The notes beneath the pieces are model-generated. The model was not told the origin of the DNA. It saw only the letters and a program-made list of their open reading frames with translations, and did no database searches. A stretch of 64,000 nucleotides of DNA from an uncultured Maribacter sp. (GTDB lineage: Bacteria; Bacteroidota; Bacteroidia; Flavobacteriales; Flavobacteriaceae): the NCBI RefSeq assembly GCF_947500405.1, contig NZ_CANMRY010000002.1, forward strand, positions 434,001 to 498,000, read 5' to 3'. Position 1 is the stretch's first letter. Each line of letters begins with the position of its first letter. Shown here one piece after another: positions 8,455 through 19,300 of this stretch. Both the position numbers and the translations under genes were made by a program.

Positions 8455-10137
8455 CTATTTCTCCGCAATTTTGGCCCAAGAATCTCTTAAACCAACTGTT
8501 TTATTAAAAACTAATTTTTCTGAAGTAGAATCTGGATCTACACAAAAATATCCTAAACGCTGAAACTGAACTCTATCTCCAATTTTAGCTTCTTTAAGGT
8601 GTGGTTCTAAATATCCTTTTATTACTTGCAAAGAATCTGGATTTACAAAATCCATAAAATCTTTGCCTTTATGCGTATCTGGACTTTCATCTGTAAATAA
8701 ACGATCATATAAACGAACTTCTGCTTCTACAGCATGTTTTATTGATACCCAGTGTAATGTTCCTTTTACTTTTCTTAGGCTTTCCTCGGTACCGCTACCA
8801 CTTTTACTTTTTGGGTCATAGGTACATTGCACTTCTATAATATTCCCATCGGTATCTTTTGTACAAGACTCTGCTTTAATAATATAAGCGTTCTTTAAAC
8901 GAACTTCTTTACCTAACTTAAGTCTAAAGAATTTTTTATTTGCTTCTTCTCTAAAATCTTCTTTTTCTATGTAAAATTCTCTAGAAAAAGGAACTTTTCT
9001 AGAACCAGCACTCTCATCTTCTGGGTTATTTTCAGCATCTAACCATTCTTCTTCTCCTTCTGGATAATTTGTAATAACCACTTTTAAAGGGTCTAAAACT
9101 CCCATTACTCGAGGAGCAACTTTGTTTAAATGGTTACGAACTTGAAATTCTAATAAAGAAACATCAATTAAATTGTCTCGTTTAGCAATACCAATAGTCT
9201 CTGTAAAATTACGGATAGATTCTGGTGTGTATCCTCTTCTTCGCAAACCAGAAATAGTAGGCATTCTTGGATCATCCCAAGAACCAACTACTCCGTTTTC
9301 TACTAATTGAGCTAGTTTTCTTTTACTAACTACGGTATGGCTTAAGTTTCTGCGAGCAAACTCTCTTTGTTTTGGCCTTACCTTTTTTTCATCATATACT
9401 TGATCTAAAAACCAATCATACAATTCGCGGTGCATAGCAAATTCTAGGGTACAAAAAGAATGCGATACTTGCTCTATATAATCACTCTCTCCATGTGTCC
9501 AATCATACATAGGATAAATACACCAATCGGTATTTGTTCTATGATGTGCTTTGTGTAACACACGATACATGATAGGATCGCGCATAAGCATATTGGAAGA
9601 AGCCATATCTATTTTAGCGCGTAAAACATGAGTTCCTTCTTTAAACTCTCCTTTTTTCATTTGATTAAAAAGAGCTAAATTTTCTTCTACAGAACGATTT
9701 CTGTTTGGGCTTTCTGTTCCAGGCTCTGTTGGTGTACCTTTTTGAGCAGCCATTTCTTCAGAAGATTGATTATCTACATATGCCCTTCCTTTTTTAACTA
9801 AATAAATAGCCCAATCATATAATTGCTGGAAATAATCTGAAGCATACCGTTCGGTATCCCATTCATATCCTAACCACGTAACATCTTTCTTAATAGCATC
9901 TACAAACTCTTGCTCTTCCTTTGCAGGGTTTGTATCATCAAAACGTAGATTTACAGGTGCATTATAGCGCAATCCAAGTCCAAAATTTAGAGATATAGAA
10001 CTTGCATGTCCTATGTGTAAATATCCATTTGGTTCTGGTGGAAAACGAAAGCGCAAATGCTCTTTTGGAAAATTATTTGCTAGGTCTTCCTCAACAATAT
10101 GCTCAATAAAATTTAACGGTTTTGAATCGTCGCTCAT
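8455..10137 (-). CDS. glnS: Glutamine--tRNA ligase
   Basis: This cytoplasmic class I synthetase charges tRNA-Gln directly. PPEPNGYLHIGHASS carries the HIGH motif at residues 41-44 and VVSKRK at 269-274 is the KMSKS-type loop. The GlnRS beta-barrel anticodon-binding domains occupy the C-terminal part. The length of 560 residues is normal for bacterial GlnRS. Its presence implies that Gln-tRNA formation does not depend on GatCAB. It is transcribed away from the gliding locus, from a -7 box about 20 nt before the ATG. Confidence 0.98.
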   Translation of the reverse strand: MSDDSKPLNFIEHIVEEDLANNFPKEHLRFRFPPEPNGYLHIGHASSISLNFGLGLRYNAPVNLRFDDTNPAKEEQEFVDAIKKDVTWLGYEWDTERYASDYFQQLYDWAIYLVKKGRAYVDNQSSEEMAAQKGTPTEPGTESPNRNRSVEENLALFNQMKKGEFKEGTHVLRAKIDMASSNMLMRDPIMYRVLHKAHHRTNTDWCIYPMYDWTHGESDYIEQVSHSFCTLEFAMHRELYDWFLDQVYDEKKVRPKQREFARRNLSHTVVSKRKLAQLVENGVVGSWDDPRMPTISGLRRRGYTPESIRNFTETIGIAKRDNLIDVSLLEFQVRNHLNKVAPRVMGVLDPLKVVITNYPEGEEEWLDAENNPEDESAGSRKVPFSREFYIEKEDFREEANKKFFRLKLGKEVRLKNAYIIKAESCTKDTDGNIIEVQCTYDPKSKSGSGTEESLRKVKGTLHWVSIKHAVEAEVRLYDRLFTDESPDTHKGKDFMDFVNPDSLQVIKGYLEPHLKEAKIGDRVQFQRLGYFCVDPDSTSEKLVFNKTVGLRDSWAKIAEK

Positions 10138-10157
10138 TCTTTCTAATCTTTAGTCTG

Positions 10158-10165
10158 CAAAAGTA
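10158..10165 (-). promoter_or_regulatory. -7 box of glnS
   Basis: The reverse strand reads TACTTTTG, an exact TAnnTTTG match, 20 nt before the glnS ATG. No TTTG stands at the usual -33 distance. Confidence 0.5.
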
Positions 10166-10426
10166 GCAAAAATGCAGTAATACTGGTACATTAAAAAGTA
10201 CAGACTCTATAAAAAATGCGTTTCACAACACATTTAAATACCCATACAACATTAAATTCTATAGCCCTAAAATAATTAACATATTTGTGTTTGTTACTTA
10301 TGAAGTGTAAAAAAAAGGGGTTCAAATGCGTTATTTTCAAAATTTTTACGTTATGGAACGACAGTAAAAACACTTTTAAGTAAAAAAACGGCCCAATATA
10401 GTAGTAACCCAAAACTACATCTACTT

Positions 10427-12679
10427 ATGAAACAAAGACTAACTTACGGCAATGCATTACTCTTAATGCTTTTTATTTTTCTTGGTGCAACAACACTTAG
10501 CGCACAAGCAATTGTAATAAATGCACCAACTCCTGCTGATAATCCAAACTTACCTGGAAACTCTCCTTGGGTAAATATTTGCGCAGGTAATGGTGGTTTT
10601 AACCAATACTATGCAAAAATTAAATGGGCAGGTACCGTAAACACTAACAATGAATTTATTTTAGAACTTTCGGATGCTAGTGGAGATTTTAGTTCTCCAA
10701 CAGAGTTAGCAAAAGCAACAGATAAAAATACTACTACAGATTTTGATATAGAATTTGCAATACCAACAACAACAAGAGGACAGGGGTATAAAATGAGAGT
10801 TCGTAGTACGGATCCAGAAAAAACTAGTCCAGAATCTTCTACTTATAGTATGTACTACATGGATGTAACAAGTAACTTAAATATTAGTGAAGCTGGCAAT
10901 GGTATTCCTCCAGGAAATATATGTAGTGAAAATCCTATTACACTACAGGTAGATAATATAGCAAATCCAGAAACATACCAGTATATATGGTATAGAAGTG
11001 GTACCGAATTAACATCAGAAAAAGGGCATACAATAAATGTAACACAAAGCGGTATTTATAATGCGTTTATAGATTATGGACCAGAATGTACTGGTTCTGG
11101 GAATACAGATTCTAACTGGGTAGATGTTACTATTGGAGCAACAGGTTCTGGTATTGCAATTAACTCGCCTTCTAAAACTGCTCTATGTAATGGAGATACC
11201 GAAACACTTACCATGAATTTAACAGATCCTAGTTGGTCTTACCAATGGTATAAAAATAATACTATAATTACAGGAGCAACCCAAGAAACATATATAGTTG
11301 ATGCAAGTGTTAGTGGTTTTGAGGCAGACTACCAAGTAGAAATTTCTGCTTCTGGAATTTGTACCGAAAAATCTGCTGCTATTACAATAACTAACGCAGA
11401 CAATTTTACGGTAACAAGAAACAATGGTGCCAATGTAGTGGTTTTACCATCACAACCAGAAACCTTAAGTGTAACTACTACAGCAATTACACCAAGCTAC
11501 CAATGGTATAGAAACAATACTATAATAAGTGGTGCCACTAACAGTACATTAGATATAACCGAAGAAGGAACGTACTATGCAGAAGTAACACAAGCTGGTG
11601 GTGCCTGTCCTGGTACAATAAGAAATTCTGAAACTACAACAGCTGTAGTTCCTGCATCATTTGAAATTATTACAGATTATCAATCCAATTATACGGCCTG
11701 TGTATCAACTGCTATTGTATTAGAAGTAAAAACCATTAATGCTGTTGCAAACGACGGTACTAAAACAGATGTTACAACTTCTATTATAGACAGTTTTACA
11801 TACCAATGGAAAAAAGATGGTGTAGATATTTCTGGGGCAACTAGTAAAACTATTAGCTTAACAGATACTTCTGAAAATGGAGATTATACTATAGAAGGTA
11901 CTATTGCTACGTATAATGACACTTCAGACACTTTACCGGTACAATTATTAACAAATGAAACCGTAACTATTAGTAGTACAAGTACTATTTATTGTAGTTC
12001 TAGTGATGTAATTACAGTGTCAACCACAAAAGATTTATCTACAGAAACATATACTTGGGAACTTAATGGTTCTTCTGTAAGTACTTCTGGGGTAACACTG
12101 AATGTTACTGCGCCAGGAACCTATAGATTAGCTATAGATAAAAATGGATGTACCTTATATTCTAATGAAATTAATATTACTCCTCTAGATGCAAGTTTAA
12201 TAACTGTAGATGTTGATGGAGAGATAGTTTTTCCAGAAGGTAGTTCTAAAACAGTTACTGCAAGTGGTGGTACAACATACCGTTGGTTAGATGCTAATGG
12301 TATAGAATTAGGGTCTACAAACTCGTACACATTTACGCAAGAAGGAGAATATGTATTAATAGCAAATGTTGATAATTGCGAAATTAGTAAACCACTTACT
12401 GTTGTTTACCAAGACTTATTTAATGTTCCTAATGTTATAACGCCAAATGGTGATGGAGCAAATGACCAATGGGTTATACCAAATACCTATTCTAATAAAC
12501 AAGATATTAATGTTGTTATCTATACAGATAAAGGTTTAGAATTACTTAATGTAAATGGCTACCAAAATAACTGGCCAGAATCTACAACATCATTTGCTAA
12601 ACAAAACATGGTATTCTATTACGTAATAAAGAATGCTAATGAAACTCTTAAACAAGGTACAATTACAGTTATTCGTTAA
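10427..12679 (+). CDS. sprC: SprC-like secreted gliding protein with T9SS type-B sorting domain
   Basis: The 750-residue protein starts with a signal peptide (hydrophobic core NALLLMLFIFLGATTLSAQA). Ig-like modules follow, with three related motifs (YQWYKNNTIITGAT, YQWYRNNTIISGAT, YQWKKDGVDISGAT). It ends with a CHU_C/gliding-motility C-terminal domain of about 85 residues that begins FNVPNVITPNGDGANDQW and closes with TITVIR. That domain is the type-B T9SS export signal, so the mature protein is probably on the cell surface. Size and position directly before a PorP/SprF-family gene and a giant adhesin match sprC of the F. johnsoniae sprCDBF operon; the name rests on this architecture, not on an alignment. 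The next gene starts 4 nt after the stop. Confidence 0.82.
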   Translation: MKQRLTYGNALLLMLFIFLGATTLSAQAIVINAPTPADNPNLPGNSPWVNICAGNGGFNQYYAKIKWAGTVNTNNEFILELSDASGDFSSPTELAKATDKNTTTDFDIEFAIPTTTRGQGYKMRVRSTDPEKTSPESSTYSMYYMDVTSNLNISEAGNGIPPGNICSENPITLQVDNIANPETYQYIWYRSGTELTSEKGHTINVTQSGIYNAFIDYGPECTGSGNTDSNWVDVTIGATGSGIAINSPSKTALCNGDTETLTMNLTDPSWSYQWYKNNTIITGATQETYIVDASVSGFEADYQVEISASGICTEKSAAITITNADNFTVTRNNGANVVVLPSQPETLSVTTTAITPSYQWYRNNTIISGATNSTLDITEEGTYYAEVTQAGGACPGTIRNSETTTAVVPASFEIITDYQSNYTACVSTAIVLEVKTINAVANDGTKTDVTTSIIDSFTYQWKKDGVDISGATSKTISLTDTSENGDYTIEGTIATYNDTSDTLPVQLLTNETVTISSTSTIYCSSSDVITVSTTKDLSTETYTWELNGSSVSTSGVTLNVTAPGTYRLAIDKNGCTLYSNEINITPLDASLITVDVDGEIVFPEGSSKTVTASGGTTYRWLDANGIELGSTNSYTFTQEGEYVLIANVDNCEISKPLTVVYQDLFNVPNVITPNGDGANDQWVIPNTYSNKQDINVVIYTDKGLELLNVNGYQNNWPESTTSFAKQNMVFYYVIKNANETLKQGTITVIR

Positions 12680-12683
12680 CAAG

Positions 12684-14786
12684 ATGAGACTAAAAAAATT
12701 AACCAAACTAATCCTATTCGCTTTCTTAACATTTACAGCTGTAAATGCGCAAGAAGACGACCCTATTTTACCATATAAAGTAGCACCACAAAACTTATTA
12801 AAATACAATCGCTTTTTAATAAACCCTACTTTTTCTACGGTACAAGAGGATAAATCTTATATAAATTTATTACACAGAAACCAATCGGTACAATTTAAAG
12901 ATAACGAACAAACGTATTTTTTAAGTTATAGTGGTAGAATGGGAGACCGTAGTGGATTAGGTTTAAGTTTGTATACTCAAAAAGTGGGACCTTTATCTAA
13001 TATAGGTGTTTTGGCTAACTATGCTTATGGTATTAAATTAAGCGATAAAAGCAACTTTACTTTTGGAGCCAACCTTGCTTACTATAGTTCTGGTTTAAAT
13101 AGAAATAATGTAGATGTTGTAGATGTAAATGATTTTAGGCTAAACGGAACAGAAGATAGTAATGTGCTTTCTTTTCAACCAGGGTTTAATATTTCTTACG
13201 GAAATTTTGATGTTGGTGTTTTTGCAGAAAATCTTTTTGATTATAATTTAAAAACAAGCGAAACACTTACCGAGTTTAAAGATAAGACCTACTCTGGGCA
13301 TTTACAATATACTCATCGGTTTAAAAATTCTGCTGGTATAATGGAAAACGCAAGACTTATGCCTTTAGCAAGAGTAAAAATGCAAGGAGAAGAAGATGTA
13401 GAACTTGGCGGTAGTTTGTTATTAGATTTGCCAAAGTTAGGATGGGTACAAGGTGGTTATGATTCTTTTTATGGAGCATCTGCCGGTATTGGTTTTAATA
13501 TTAATAGAAGAATATCTCTTGGGTATACCATGGAAAAGGGGCTAAGTACCGATTTTGATAATCTTGGAGTAACGCATGAAATTTCTTTTGCATATTCCTT
13601 TACTCCTAATCTTACAGAAGACCGTGTAATGTTAGAGGACGATTATGAAGAAAATCTAGCAGATAACTCAGAAATTAAAGCAGAAGATTTAGTAAAAAAT
13701 GATGAGTTAGAGGCTCTTAAAAAGAAACTAGAAGAGAATGATGAAGTACTTGCAGAACTTATGTTTAAGCAAGATTCATTAGAAGCTAACAGACAACTAG
13801 ATTTAGAAAGAAGATTTAATCTTGTGATGAAAATGGTTCGTAGTGAAACTAATGGCCAAAGACCAGATGTAGAAAAAAGAGCTAAAGACTTATTTTATAC
13901 TGGTAGAGATAAACCAACTGTTGCACAAAACACAACAAACCCAATACTAAAAGAACAAGATAATTCATACACCAAAAACACATCTATTGCAACTGTAACT
14001 CCTAATACTACAAAAACAAATAAAGTTATTGAAAAAACAGTGCAACCAGAAGCTACTAGAGATAACACGCAACAAAGAGATTATGCTGCTATAACCCCAA
14101 CACAAGAACCAATAAAAAGTAGAAAATTTAAAAATCTAGATGGTGTACAAGATGGGTATTATGTTATTGCAAATGTGTATAAAGGTGGGCAATATTTAGA
14201 TAAATTTTTACACAAATTAGAAGATAAAGGCATTAATGCAAATTATATAGATAACCAAAATAACGGACTTAAATATGTGTATTTAAAACGTTATGATTCT
14301 TGGGATCAAGCTGCTGAAGCTTATAAAAGTAATTTAAACGGCAATTACAATGGTAAGCTATGGATCATGAATGTAGATAATAAATACAGTAATGAAGCTT
14401 ATGCAAGTAATGTGGACAAATTAAAAGAAAAATCTTCTAAATATGCTACTAACAATTTACAATCTAATGTTATCGTAAAAGATAATATTGCTGCAACAGA
14501 GCCTTCACCAAAAACCTATGTTATAGATGGTGCTAATTCTGGTTACTACATAATTGCAAATGTTTTTGCAAACCCTAACAACGCAAATAGATTTGTTAAA
14601 CTGCTTAACTCTTATGGATTAAATGCAAGTTATTTTATTAATCCAGAAAACAAATACCGTTATGTGTATTTAAAAAGACATGAGTCTTGGAATAACGCAC
14701 TAATATCTTATTACTCTAAATTAAATGATTCTTATGATGATAAGATGTGGATTATGAGAGTTAATAGAGAAGAAGATTTTGTGTAA
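12684..14786 (+). CDS. sprD: SprD-like PorP/SprF-family protein with two C-terminal SPOR-like repeats
   Basis: This 700-residue protein has a signal peptide (LILFAFLTFTAVNAQ) and a PorP/SprF-type outer-membrane beta-barrel domain to about residue 310. A charged coiled-coil linker follows (about 330-420). It ends with two similar modules of about 75 residues, each containing YYVIANV or YYIIANV, then YVYLKR, then WIM. These resemble SPOR domains. I chose the ATG at 12684 rather than an in-frame ATG at 12633: the later one gives a clean signal peptide and lies 4 nt after the sprC-like stop. Location and composite architecture fit sprD of sprCDBF. Peptidoglycan contact through the SPOR-like modules is inference. 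Confidence 0.82.
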   Translation: MRLKKLTKLILFAFLTFTAVNAQEDDPILPYKVAPQNLLKYNRFLINPTFSTVQEDKSYINLLHRNQSVQFKDNEQTYFLSYSGRMGDRSGLGLSLYTQKVGPLSNIGVLANYAYGIKLSDKSNFTFGANLAYYSSGLNRNNVDVVDVNDFRLNGTEDSNVLSFQPGFNISYGNFDVGVFAENLFDYNLKTSETLTEFKDKTYSGHLQYTHRFKNSAGIMENARLMPLARVKMQGEEDVELGGSLLLDLPKLGWVQGGYDSFYGASAGIGFNINRRISLGYTMEKGLSTDFDNLGVTHEISFAYSFTPNLTEDRVMLEDDYEENLADNSEIKAEDLVKNDELEALKKKLEENDEVLAELMFKQDSLEANRQLDLERRFNLVMKMVRSETNGQRPDVEKRAKDLFYTGRDKPTVAQNTTNPILKEQDNSYTKNTSIATVTPNTTKTNKVIEKTVQPEATRDNTQQRDYAAITPTQEPIKSRKFKNLDGVQDGYYVIANVYKGGQYLDKFLHKLEDKGINANYIDNQNNGLKYVYLKRYDSWDQAAEAYKSNLNGNYNGKLWIMNVDNKYSNEAYASNVDKLKEKSSKYATNNLQSNVIVKDNIAATEPSPKTYVIDGANSGYYIIANVFANPNNANRFVKLLNSYGLNASYFINPENKYRYVYLKRHESWNNALISYYSKLNDSYDDKMWIMRVNREEDFV

Positions 14787-14933
14787 ATTAGGTATTAAAT
14801 AACATTGAAGTTAAACTACGTCGGATTTACAAAACAAATTTTAAAAATCGATTATTTAATAGAATTCATTTCTGGTAATCAAAAAAAAATCGAATATTTA
14901 TAACAAACTAAAGTAGTAAATAAAATTGTTAAG

Positions 14934-14962
14934 CAAAGGAATAATTAAAATTATCTCCTTTG
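14934..14962. repeat. Inverted repeat downstream of the sprD-like gene
   Basis: CAAAGGA plus ATAATT pairs with AATTAT plus TCCTTTG around an AA loop, with a single bulged C. No T-run follows, so it is not a standard terminator. It is the first of several hairpins in the sprD-sprB interval. Confidence 0.5.
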
Positions 14963-15016
14963 TAATTCACAAATACCAATACTGAATTAATTTTAAATTA
15001 GAGAAAAAGTAAACTA

Positions 15017-15147
15017 CCTCGGGGCAAGCCCACGAGGCATTAGAAAGAAAATTAGCATTGATTTCGACGCAAGCGTCGGAGCATTTAAATCTCGATTATC
15101 GAGTAAAAACTATTAAACTAATCTATAGCGTTGGTTTAATAGTTTTT
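15017..15147. repeat. Cluster of four hairpins (possible REP/MITE-like element)
   Basis: Four adjacent inverted repeats lie within 131 bp. At 15017-15037, CCTCG/CGAGG extends into GGG/CCC around CAAG. At 15065-15078, CGACGC/GCGTCG. At 15091-15103, CTCGA/TCGAG. At 15105-15147, a 17-bp stem with one G-T wobble closes a 9-nt loop and ends in a T-run. The first two are G+C-rich islands in very A+T-rich DNA. The cluster has no coding explanation. It may be a short mobile or REP-like repeat, with the last hairpin possibly acting as a terminator. Confidence 0.6.
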
Positions 15148-15222
15148 TTATTAAAAAAAATTAAAAACCTCAGTTGTACAAAAGCTGAGAAACAAACTCT
15201 GAAATTTAAAATTGATGAAATA

Positions 15223-15555
15223 ATGAATAAAAAGGAAATAGCAAAGCAATATATAACTCATCTTGAAAATGGAAATATTGAAAAAGTAGTTGCATTATTC
15301 AATGAAAATGGAATGGTGGATTCACCACTATACGAAATAAAAAAAACAGATGAATTTTATCGTGAATTAAATAGTGATACATTAAATTCTGAACTTCACT
15401 TAAAAGGAATTTTTGAAGAAAATGACTCAAACAATTTAGCTCTTTATTTTACCTATAAATGGACTTTAAAAAATAATCAAAGAGTAGAATTTGATGTCGT
15501 TGACATTATTGAATTCGATAATCAAAATAAGATAAGTAAACTGAAAATTATATAG
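15223..15555 (+). CDS. Small SnoaL/NTF2-like protein
   Basis: The 110-residue protein begins MNKKEIAKQYITHLENGNIE and has the pattern of SnoaL/NTF2-like domains: an N-terminal helix, VVALFNENGMVDSPLYEIK, then alternating strands ending EFDVVDIIEF. No catalytic residues are identifiable and the substrate is unknown. The frame is open back to 15058, but those codons run through the hairpin cluster, so I start at the ATG at 15223. It interrupts the expected adjacency of sprD and sprB and is probably an insertion, not a gliding gene (inference). Confidence 0.6.
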   Translation: MNKKEIAKQYITHLENGNIEKVVALFNENGMVDSPLYEIKKTDEFYRELNSDTLNSELHLKGIFEENDSNNLALYFTYKWTLKNNQRVEFDVVDIIEFDNQNKISKLKII

Positions 15556-16354
15556 GATACTATTACCGCCAGAAAATTAGTGGAACAACTATAAAAATCC
15601 AGCGTACAAGACTATTAAAAAGCATTGCAGCTTGGAATTAAACATTCCTAGTCATGCTCACTTAAATAAAAACGTTCCGTACAAATCGTATCAAAAAAAT
15701 AAACGAAAAATAGAATTTCTAACCTTTTATAATGCAAAAAAGGCCAATCTATTTCAGGACAATACATAATGTTTGTTTTCTATTTATGCTAGACATAATT
15801 TTTTAATATTATAAGAGGATCCTATCAAATTTTTGAGAAAAACAATAAGGAAAAATCCTAGATGTTTAAAAAACGAAAATTATTGGAAAGAACTAAAAAG
15901 AGGAAAAAAATTCATCCCAAAAGTATAGTTTACACCCTTAAATTTTCATTGAAAACCACTCACTTTTATCATATATTTTTTTAGTAAAAAAAGAGAATTT
16001 ATTTTGTGCAAAAAATATAAAAAACACATAAAACTACTCTAAAATTTAGTGTTCATTTACTTGAAAAACATTCCTTATTTTGAGCATTTCTTATAAAAAT
16101 AACACCTTAAATAAAGACAATTTATACCTTTTTAATTAAAAAAATAAACAAAAAACCTCATTAAAATACGAGAACCCTTGTTTTTGTAACATTAGGTAAA
16201 TGTGCTTTCACAACAATAAAAGAGCATGTTACAACATAAAATTCTACACATCATTTATATAATTAATATTTGTTTTAGTAAAATCCCCCCAATAGGAATA
16301 GAATCTGTTTTCTAAAATCTTTGGAAATTTTACCAAAACATAAGATGTGACCAA
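15556..16354. other. Long A+T-rich non-coding stretch upstream of the giant adhesin
   Basis: This 799-bp region has no convincing gene. A 57-codon open stretch without a start (about 15598-15768) resembles nothing I recognise and may be decayed coding DNA. Near the 3' end an inverted pair, TTGTAACAT (16184-16192) and ATGTTACAA (16226-16234), could be a regulatory site for the adhesin. No promoter could be assigned with confidence. Confidence 0.5.
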
Positions 16355-19300
16355 ATGAAAGCCATTACTTTTAAGAAACCAAACCTACTTTTTTTTATAC
16401 TATTCCTTTTTTTATTAGGATTTTCAGGATTTTCGCAAGTAAAAAACGACTTTGATGTTCGATATTCAGCAGATATTCGCGGTGAGCTAACTTTCATAGC
16501 CAACAACATTGTTAATAGAGAAACTGGATCCTGGAATTGGAGTTGGTCTCAATGGCAATGGGTATGGACGGGTAATGGACATGATACTGCCAATATCCCT
16601 TATAACTCTACAGGTCCATCATCAATGTCGAATGATAACTCTCATATGTATTATATTGACATTGATACTGATGATTCCACATTTAGCTCCAGTAGTGCCA
16701 CATTAGATGTTCCAGATGAAGGTTGCGCCTTAGTTAGATATGCGGGTCTTTATTGGGGTGCCGTTTATGTAAACTCGGACAGGAGCAATATAGACAATAT
16801 AAAATTTAAAACTCCAAATGGTTCTTACCAAGATATAACAGCAGACGAAATCCTTTTTGATGGTAATGGCGATACAGATTTTGGATATTATAGCCCATAT
16901 GCTTGTTATAAAGATGTAACCTCTATAATTACAGGTCTTGCAAATCCAGATGGAGAATATACTGTTGCCAATGTGCTTGCTAGTAATGGTCGTGGAATTT
17001 CAGGTGGAATTTCAGGTGGTTGGTCTATGGTAATAGTTTATGAAAACCCCAACTTACCTGGTAGTAAATACATTACCACTTTTGATGGTTATGCAGGGAT
17101 TGCATCAGCTGCTCCAGATGTTGAAATTCCAATAAGTGGTTTTACTACATTGCCAGCACCTTTTAATGTACGTGCTAATATAGGGGTAGCGGCTCTAGAA
17201 GGAGATAATGCATTTGGTGGTGTTAATGGAAATTCGGGAGATGGTTTAGCTATTAATGCAACCATTCCTTATGACCCTATCGCTTTCACTCCATTAAACA
17301 GTACCGTAAACCCTGTAGATAACTTTTTTAACTCCAGTATTTCCATTGACCCAAACATAGTAACAACACGTAATCCTAACAGTACAAACACCTTAGGTTG
17401 GGATGTAGATTTATTCCCTGTTACCAATGTCCCTAACAACAATGTAATTCCTAACGATGCTACTAATGCCGTTTTACGCCTTAACTCCGATCAAGACAAG
17501 TATGATGTTTTCTTCGTTTCCTTTGATGTAGAAATTATAGAACCCAATATTGTATTAGAAAAAAGAGTAAATACCCCTGGCGGTGTAGATATTACAGGGC
17601 AAGGGGTAAATCTTGGACAGACTCTAGACTATGTATTATCTTTTCAAAACATTGGTAATGATGATGCTAATAATTATACCATTAGAGATGTTCTTCCTGT
17701 AAATGTTGCTCCGCCAAATGGAACAGACTTTACAGCTGCAGACATGGTTTTACCAACAGGCGTAACTTATGTTTATGATCCAGCAACACGAACCGTTACT
17801 TTTACCATACCTAATAATTTAGTAGAACAAGGGCTTACTCCTTATTCCATTCGAATGCGTGTACAAGTAGCAGAAAACTGTTTTGATTTTGTTAATGCTT
17901 GTTCCGATTTAATAGAAAATATAGCCTATTCTACTTATAGTGGTGTTGAAAATACAGCTATAATAACCGATGATCCTAGTGTAACAGATTTCAATGCCTG
18001 CGGTTTTGTTATCCCAGGAGCTACTAACTTTTTACTAGATGACCTTTCTGACTGTAGTTTTGAAAGAACGGTTGAACTATGTGGTAATGAAGCAATATTA
18101 GATGCAGGAGATGGTTTTGGAGGATACGAATGGAGAAGAGATGATAATAATAATGGCATTTTTGACCAAACGGATACCATAATAACCGATGGCGATCCAG
18201 ACAACGACCCAAGTACAATAATTGTTACTGAAGTAGGTACTTATATTGTAGATAAAGAAGATCTAGATCCATGTAAAGGTTTTAAAGAAATAATCCATGT
18301 AGAACCTTATGGAACAGGGAGTATTACAAACCCAATAATTGAATATTTTAATGATGTAAATAGCGATACTGACCCTGCAAATGATTTAGCAGGTGAAATT
18401 GTTCAATGTAGTATAGATAATGATGAATTGCCTAAACTATTTTTATGTGGAATTAATGATACCAGACTACTTCAAATTAACATATTAGATACGCAAAACA
18501 TAGTATGGGAAAGGTTAGTTGAGGGTAGTTGTGAAGGGGATGACCCTGGCGATGATTGCGCAAATAAAAATTTAACATGCGACTGGAATGAAGTAAGTAC
18601 AGGTAATAACTACCTAGTTAATGATGCTGGTAAATATAGATTGTCTGTAACCTACCAAAACGGATGTACAAGTCGTTTCTATTTTAATGTTTTTCTAAAT
18701 ACTTTACCTATATCCTTTACAAAAGAAGATATAATTTGTTCTACAGATGGATATATTAATATGAATCCATTAGGAGCGGGTTATGGTTACCAATTGGTAG
18801 ATGATGCTACTGGTAATGTTATAATCCCTTTTAGTGCAAATAACGGCCCTAATTTTGATTTTGGAACAGGAGAAAATGGAGCATATAGAGTACAAGTAAC
18901 ACAACTAGACAGCACTGGAACTCCAATTGTAGATGGTTGTATTTTTGAAACTCTAGTAATTGGTATTATAGAAAGAGATGTACAGTATAATGTAAATGTT
19001 ACTCCTGCAAACTGCACGACTTTAGGCACAGCTACAATACAAGTGACTAATGCAGATGCAAAATATTACTATGAAATTAGATTAAATGATGGCTCCAATG
19101 GAGGACTAGGAAGTATTGTTGACACTAGTACAGCTGCTGAAGATGATAATAATTTTACTTTCACAGGTTTAAATGCAGGCAATTATATAGCCTACGTAAC
19201 AACAGAAGATGGTTGTTCTTATAATGAACAAATTACTATTATAGATGAAAATGATTTAGACTTAACAGCCCAAGTATCGCAACATATTAGTTGTAAAGAA

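Noticed and set aside
10191..10412. 73-codon reverse-strand open frame between glnS and the sprC-like gene
   Set aside because: Phe/Tyr/Ile/Asn-rich composition typical of A+T-rich non-coding DNA; no domain or start signal.
12633..12683. Upstream in-frame start for the SprD-like protein
   Set aside because: It overlaps the end of the preceding gene and would place 17 residues before a clean signal peptide.
15058..15222. N-terminal extension of the NTF2-like gene
   Set aside because: Those codons run through the hairpin cluster and do not look like protein.
15598..15960. Possible small genes or transposase remnant before the giant adhesin
   Set aside because: Open stretches are short (40-57 codons), basic or lacking a start, and resemble no family I know.
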